The translations under genes and the position numbers were made by a program. From positions 1-45,010 of the forward strand of contig SVRW01000020.1 in the NCBI GenBank assembly GCA_015064625.1: a stretch of DNA of 45,010 nt, written 5' to 3'. Positions 41,066 through 45,010 of this stretch are shown in pieces (position 1 is the stretch's first letter; every line of letters starts with the position of its first letter). The DNA is from Oscillospiraceae bacterium (GTDB taxonomy: Bacteria > Bacillota > Clostridia > Oscillospirales > CAG-382). A model generated the notes under the pieces. The model searched no databases. It saw only the letters and a list, made by a program, of their open reading frames with translations, and was not told the origin of the DNA.

Positions 41066-42286
41066 ATGAAAAAAATAGTAAATCTTTACACAAAAACTCC
41101 TCTTATACTTAGAATTATAATTGGTCTTATAATAGGTATATGTTTAGGAATATTTGTTAAACAAGCAACCTTCGTTAAAGTTTTTGGCGATATTTTCGTC
41201 AGCGCACTTAAAGCAATTGCTCCTATTTTGGTATTTGTGCTTGTTATCTCCTCCCTTGCAAGTGCAGGGAAAGGACTTGGAAGCAGATTCAGATCCGTTA
41301 CATTTTTCTATATGTTAAGTACGTTTCTTGCGGCATTTGCAGCCGTTTTAGCAAGCTTCATATTCAAAGTTACAATTCCCCTCAGTCAATCCATAGAGCA
41401 AGCTGCCCCTGAAGGTCTTGGTGATGTATTCAAAAATTTACTTTTGAATATGGTTTCAAACCCTGTAACCGCTATTATGAACGGAAATTACATAGGTATT
41501 CTCACATGGGCTGTTATTTTCGGACTGGCTCTCCGTGGTGCAAACGATAAAACGAAGCAGGTTCTTAACGATATATCGTCCGCGGCTTCAAAAGCAGTTG
41601 CATGGATAATTCAGCTTGCCCCTTTCGGAATTATGGGTCTTGTATTCTCCTCAGTTGGCGAATATGGAATTGAAATTTTCAAGGACTACGGTAAAATTCT
41701 CCTTCTCCTTGTAGGATGTATGCTTGCCGTCGCTCTTATTGTTGACCCGTTTATAGTTGCGATTTCTCTCAAAAGAAATCCCTATCCCTTGGTGTTCAAA
41801 TGCTTCAAAGAATCAGGTCTTACAGCATTTTTCACAAGAAGCTCTGCGGCAAACATTCCCGTCAATATGAAGCTTTGCGAAAAGCTGGGAATTGACAAAG
41901 AGTATTATTCCGTTGCTATCCCCCTTGGTGCTACGATAAATATGGACGGAGCTGCTATCACCATTACAGTAATGTCACTTGCAGCCGCATTCTCACAGGG
42001 AGTAAAAGTTAACTTTTTTGTTGCTATTCTTTTGAGCTTTGTTGCAACCCTTGGTGCTTGCGGAGCTTCGGGTGTTGCAGGTGGTTCTCTTTTGCTTATC
42101 CCCATGGCTTGCTCTCTCCTCGGAATAGGTCAGGACGTTGCTATGCAGGTAGTTGCCGTTGGATTTATCATTGGCGTTGTTCAGGATTCCCTCGAAACTG
42201 CAATCAACTCCTCGGGAGACGCTATTTTCTGTGCTACCGCAGAATATCGCGAAAGAATGAAAAAAGGCGAAAAAATCGAGTTTTAA
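41066..42286 (+). CDS. sstT: Serine/threonine:sodium symporter SstT
   Basis: The 406-residue protein is a dicarboxylate/amino-acid:cation symporter of the SstT type, which imports L-serine and L-threonine with sodium. Family marks are FFTRSSAANIPVN, PLGATINMDGAAITIT and GASGVAGGSLLLIPMA, with eight membrane segments and re-entrant loops. The ATG at 41066 has GGAG 6 nt upstream. That SD lies just after another in-frame ATG (41054), so the second start is used. It is a single-gene unit. Confidence 0.95.
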   Translation: MKKIVNLYTKTPLILRIIIGLIIGICLGIFVKQATFVKVFGDIFVSALKAIAPILVFVLVISSLASAGKGLGSRFRSVTFFYMLSTFLAAFAAVLASFIFKVTIPLSQSIEQAAPEGLGDVFKNLLLNMVSNPVTAIMNGNYIGILTWAVIFGLALRGANDKTKQVLNDISSAASKAVAWIIQLAPFGIMGLVFSSVGEYGIEIFKDYGKILLLLVGCMLAVALIVDPFIVAISLKRNPYPLVFKCFKESGLTAFFTRSSAANIPVNMKLCEKLGIDKEYYSVAIPLGATINMDGAAITITVMSLAAAFSQGVKVNFFVAILLSFVATLGACGASGVAGGSLLLIPMACSLLGIGQDVAMQVVAVGFIIGVVQDSLETAINSSGDAIFCATAEYRERMKKGEKIEF

Positions 42287-42292
42287 CATAAT

Positions 42293-42325
42293 ACCGTCAA
42301 AGGCATCTGCCCTTGGCGGTTTTTC
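42293..42325 (+). terminator. sstT terminator
   Basis: ACCGTCAAAGG and CCCTTGGCGGT pair with one mismatch around CATCTG and run into TTTTTC. Confidence 0.85.
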
Positions 42326-42345
42326 TTATTCCTTAAATCTACTAT

Positions 42346-42383
42346 AAAGGAAGTCCGCCAGAATGACTTCAAGCGGACCTTTC
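42346..42383 (-). terminator. Possible terminator of the glycosidase-like gene
   Basis: GTCCGC (42353-42358) pairs with GCGGAC (42373-42378), extended by AAAGG/CCTTT with a bulge. The T run is weak. Confidence 0.4.
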
Positions 42384-42391
42384 AAAATAAA

Positions 42392-43594
42392 TTATTTTGT
42401 CATATTCAAACGGTAAAGCTTTCCTTCACCTGCACGGAATGATTCATTAAGCGTTCCGTTTTCAATAGAAACATCTTCCCAATTGCCTGTAAAAGGATTA
42501 AGATACGTCATGGATTTAATTCCACTGTCTTCCATAATTTTTACAGATGCAGTCTGCTCATTTTTAGGATCTTTATTATAGAGCATAATGTATGTGTCAC
42601 CATTTTCACGGCTTACCATATGACTGATAATCAAATCAGCTTCTTTTTCGGGACAAAGCATCCAATTTTCAGGAAGCATTTCAACACGCTTACTTCCCTC
42701 TTTAGTATGATAAGCATGTAAGCAATCAAGCTTTACAAGGGTATCTCCCAACGCAACTATTTCATGGTTCAAATCAATAAAATCTTCAAATAATTTTTTA
42801 TCGTGGATTTCTCCGTCACGATAGATAACAGATTCGCGGAACCATTCCCCTTCTGTATCATTAGAACCTGGGCAAACAAGATTGAACCAGGACAAGCCTT
42901 TGAATCCATAAGCGAGATATCCGTATACGTTCCATCTCATATCGTTGATATCAGGCATACGCATACCTTTCCATGCAGTAGACTGTGGGAAAGCATGGGT
43001 ACGAAGTCCGCCGTTTTCCAACGCTACTTTTCTCATGACTTCCATATCGCCAAAAATTCCGAAATCAGTTCTATCTTCATAGCAAGCATAAAAATCGTGG
43101 GAAAGATATTCTATATTTTCCGCCCCAACCTCACGAACAAAATTAGAAACGTGTTCAAGATATGTTCCGCCTAAAAGCTTCTCACCTGCATAACAAGGGA
43201 AAAGATTAACAAAAGGATAACGTTCAGAATCTTCTTCACGGAAAGCCTTGCAAATCTTTGCAACAGCAGGAAGTGCTTCCCCAGAAGGCTCATCAACAAT
43301 ATGATAACCGATACAATGAGCTTTATCTTTTGCAAGAGCAGCACTGTCTTTTACGGTTTCTCCGTTCATTCCGCCCCACATTAAATAATACATATCTCTT
43401 TTTGCGTATTCTGCTTCCGTTTTATCCCAAATCTCTTTTTCCATCATGCTTCCGCAGAATACCATAGGGAAAATATTAAAATTAAACCCTATTTTTTTCA
43501 TTTGGTCAAGCTGAGCCTGAAAGCTGTCCTTTTCAAAGGAATAAAAGGAAACCCAAGAGCCAATTAAAAATTTGTCTGTCGTATTCTTTTTCAT
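42392..43594 (-). CDS. Glycoside-hydrolase-like TIM-barrel protein
   Basis: The 400-residue protein looks like a cytoplasmic TIM-barrel glycosidase related to clan GH-A. It has LIGSWVSF at the first strand, GYHIVDEPSG (D101-E102-P103, likely acid/base Glu) and YLAYGFKGLSWFNLVCP in the second half. It ends with a small beta domain (YIMLYNKDPKNEQTASV). No signal peptide is present. The substrate cannot be assigned. GGAGG lies 6 nt before the ATG. Confidence 0.65.
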   Translation of the reverse strand: MKKNTTDKFLIGSWVSFYSFEKDSFQAQLDQMKKIGFNFNIFPMVFCGSMMEKEIWDKTEAEYAKRDMYYLMWGGMNGETVKDSAALAKDKAHCIGYHIVDEPSGEALPAVAKICKAFREEDSERYPFVNLFPCYAGEKLLGGTYLEHVSNFVREVGAENIEYLSHDFYACYEDRTDFGIFGDMEVMRKVALENGGLRTHAFPQSTAWKGMRMPDINDMRWNVYGYLAYGFKGLSWFNLVCPGSNDTEGEWFRESVIYRDGEIHDKKLFEDFIDLNHEIVALGDTLVKLDCLHAYHTKEGSKRVEMLPENWMLCPEKEADLIISHMVSRENGDTYIMLYNKDPKNEQTASVKIMEDSGIKSMTYLNPFTGNWEDVSIENGTLNESFRAGEGKLYRLNMTK

Positions 43595-43632
43595 TTAAAA
43601 CCTCCAAAAATCGCTAACTTTTCTTTTTCGTA

Positions 43633-43661
43633 ATTATACCATTTTTAAATAAAGAAATCAA
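43633..43661 (-). promoter_or_regulatory. Promoter of the glycosidase-like gene
   Basis: Minus-strand TTGATT (43656-43661), 17 bp, perfect TATAAT (43633-43638) with TGG directly before the -10. Confidence 0.8.
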
Positions 43662-43671
43662 TAGTTTTAAT

Positions 43672-43703
43672 AAAAAAATCACCTTGCCAAGCATGCAAGG
43701 TGA
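43672..43703 (-). terminator. Terminator of the EamA transporter gene
   Basis: On the minus strand TCACCTTGC and GCAAGGTGA form a 9-bp perfect stem followed by seven T residues. Confidence 0.9.
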
Positions 43704-43781
43704 AAACTATATTATAGAAATCAATTTATATTTGATAGCATAATATATCGCAACTCAAAAGAAATATTTTCAAAAATGAAT

Positions 43782-44708
43782 TTATTGTTTTGTACAATTT
43801 TTATTTCCTTTTTCATAGCCCCATAGAATAATTCCTATACAAACCAAAACCAAAGCAATTATCAGATTAACAATTGCTACTCCCCCATCTTCTGACAGGA
43901 GCAGAGCAGAAAAGATAACACCGAAAACGGGCGTCATAAAGCTATAAATCGTAACACTTGAAGCAGGATTATATTTCAACAAAATAGTCCACAACGTGTA
44001 CGATACAGCATATATCAATGACAAACCTACGAATATTGGTAACATTCCAACAAAATCAAATTTACCGTCAAGGACAAAGCCAATAATCGATAATACTACT
44101 CCGCCTAACCCCATCTGATATCCACACAAAACTATGGGGTTTTCCTTTTGAGCGAAAAGTTTCGTCATAATTACAGAAAAAGAGTAAGACAAAATTCCAA
44201 TTATAACCAAACCGTCACCTAAAAAATTCATATTAAAGCTCAAGCCGTCAAGATTCATAATAACGATTCCTAAAAAACCGATAACACATGAAATCAGCTT
44301 CTTGGCAGTAAGCTTTTCCATTTTAAAAATAAGACTTGCAATTAACGCAACAAAAAACACATCCGTGCTTTTAAGTATAGCCCCCTTTACAGAGGTGGTT
44401 TGAGATAATCCTATGTATAGAAGTGCATATTGCAAGACCGTTTGTAAAACCGAAACAATAACAACACCCTTCACGTTTTCTTTTTTGGGAAGAAGAATTT
44501 TTTTAGAAAAAATACTATAAATACCAATTGTGAGAAATCCAGCGACTATAAATTGTATTCCTACCCATAAAAGAAGTGATGGGACATGAGCTTCGTCTAT
44601 ATGATTATACCCCATTTTAACAATAGGCGTGGATATTCCCCATAAGGCACAGCAAAAAATTGCTGTTAAGCTTGCGAATATTTTATTGCTTACAAGTTTT
44701 CTTATCAT
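43782..44708 (-). CDS. DMT-superfamily (EamA) transporter
   Basis: The 308-residue protein has ten predicted membrane helices in two EamA repeats (ALWGISTPIVK in the first, SYSFSVIMTKL and PASSVTIYSFMTPVFGVIFSALLL in the second). The family exports amino acids, metabolites or drugs; the substrate is unknown. AGGAAA lies 8 nt before the ATG, and a strong terminator follows. It is a single-gene unit. Confidence 0.9.
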   Translation of the reverse strand: MIRKLVSNKIFASLTAIFCCALWGISTPIVKMGYNHIDEAHVPSLLLWVGIQFIVAGFLTIGIYSIFSKKILLPKKENVKGVVIVSVLQTVLQYALLYIGLSQTTSVKGAILKSTDVFFVALIASLIFKMEKLTAKKLISCVIGFLGIVIMNLDGLSFNMNFLGDGLVIIGILSYSFSVIMTKLFAQKENPIVLCGYQMGLGGVVLSIIGFVLDGKFDFVGMLPIFVGLSLIYAVSYTLWTILLKYNPASSVTIYSFMTPVFGVIFSALLLSEDGGVAIVNLIIALVLVCIGIILWGYEKGNKNCTKQ

Positions 44709-44772
44709 ATTATCAATTTCCTGAATATTTTTAAAAGTCTTTTTTTACAAAAAAATACAAATGAATATTTTT

Positions 44773-44802
44773 TTGACATACTTCATCGTCTATTTGTTAT
44801 AA
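44773..44802 (+). promoter_or_regulatory. Possible rightward promoter
   Basis: TTGACA (44773-44778), 18 bp, TTATAA (44797-44802). It would read against the small RNA gene at 44826-44950. The target is unclear. Confidence 0.4.
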
Positions 44803-44825
44803 AATAAAGTCGATGCATTGAAGCG

Positions 44826-44854
44826 GAAAAATCCGCCCGATCTCTCGGGCGGAT
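44826..44854 (-). terminator. Terminator of the candidate small RNA
   Basis: A 10-bp GC-rich stem (44831-44840 with 44845-44854) and a five-T tail are on the minus strand. Confidence 0.85.
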
Positions 44855-44950
44855 AAAATTCACTTATAAATCTAATTATTTAGATTAACCCTTGATAGCT
44901 GCCTGTGCAGTATAGCATCAAGGGATGACTTTTTACCACACTTACCAACG
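44826..44950 (-). ncRNA. Candidate small RNA of about 125 nt
   Basis: A perfectly placed promoter (44957-44985) and a strong terminator bound a region without a credible protein. The RNA has three hairpins: CCCTTGAT/ATCAAGGG with an inner CTGC/GCAG, then AATCTAA/TTAGATT, then the terminator stem ATCCGCCCGA/TCGGGCGGAT followed by TTTTT. No named RNA family was recognised. A 12-codon ORF (MLYCTGSYQGLI) fits inside the first hairpin and could be chance. Confidence 0.6.
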
Positions 44951-44956
44951 GTTGTG

Positions 44957-44985
44957 ATTATACCATTCTGATTTTCGTTTTTCAA
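44957..44985 (-). promoter_or_regulatory. Promoter of the candidate small RNA
   Basis: Minus-strand TTGAAA (44980-44985), 17 bp, perfect TATAAT (44957-44962) with TGG before the -10. Confidence 0.8.
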
Positions 44986-45010
44986 TAGGTTCGGGAAATA
45001 TTGTTGTAAT

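Overview
The window looks like the chromosome of a low-GC, anaerobic Clostridia bacterium of the Oscillospirales/Ruminococcaceae type. The main pointers are a SCIFF (six-cysteine) peptide gene with its radical-SAM maturase, a SpoIIP-family protein, clostridial lipoproteins, strong SD (Shine-Dalgarno) sequences with frequent TTG/GTG starts, and many consensus sigma-A promoters with 17-bp spacers. All functional calls come from reading the translations and motifs; no database search was run.

Layout. 96-6054, minus strand: scfA, an intercistronic terminator-like hairpin, scfB, a lysine/arginine-decarboxylase-fold PLP enzyme and a methionine-gamma-lyase-family PLP enzyme form one operon; an MBOAT O-acyltransferase follows under its own promoter. 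6178-9250: a SanA/DUF218 membrane protein, then an F420-0:glutamate-ligase-family gene facing a LysR regulator across overlapping promoters. 9385-20335: a minus-strand run of eight genes with gaps mostly below 65 bp. From promoter to end it holds two CNNM/CorC-type CBS membrane proteins, an AlaX-type tRNA editing protein, two small lipoproteins, a 1002-residue lipoprotein with an amidase domain, a DppA-type D-aminopeptidase and topoisomerase III. Several of these act at the envelope.

20436-23760 holds a SpoIIP-family gene, a TSCPD gene and a HipA-like kinase gene, separated by dense short intergenic repeats. 23760-27502 encodes a large secreted ricin-lectin/InlB-repeat protein split by a -1 frameshift at a run of seven T. 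28012-29961 is the rpsB-tsf operon with promoter, leader and terminator. 29971-34248, minus strand, has a two-component system, a lipoprotein and a serine hydrolase.

34466-38040 is the accessory part. A perfect promoter precedes two 188-bp tandem copies that each begin with a 5' half of tRNA-Ser, then an intact tRNA-Ser(CGA), a lone ABC/SMC-type ATPase, a decayed ORF remnant and a tyrosine recombinase. The recombinase overlaps the 3' end of a frameshifted PAS-like gene. This looks like an integrative element or defence island at a tRNA. 39439-45010 returns to core genes: pyruvate kinase, SstT, a glycosidase-like protein and an EamA transporter. A probable new small RNA gene, with its own promoter and terminator, lies at the right edge.

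The strongest leads are the tRNA-Ser half-gene array with its ATPase, the amidase lipoprotein carrying two apparently dead enzyme domains, the slippery-site frameshift in the lectin gene, and the small RNA at 44826-44950.
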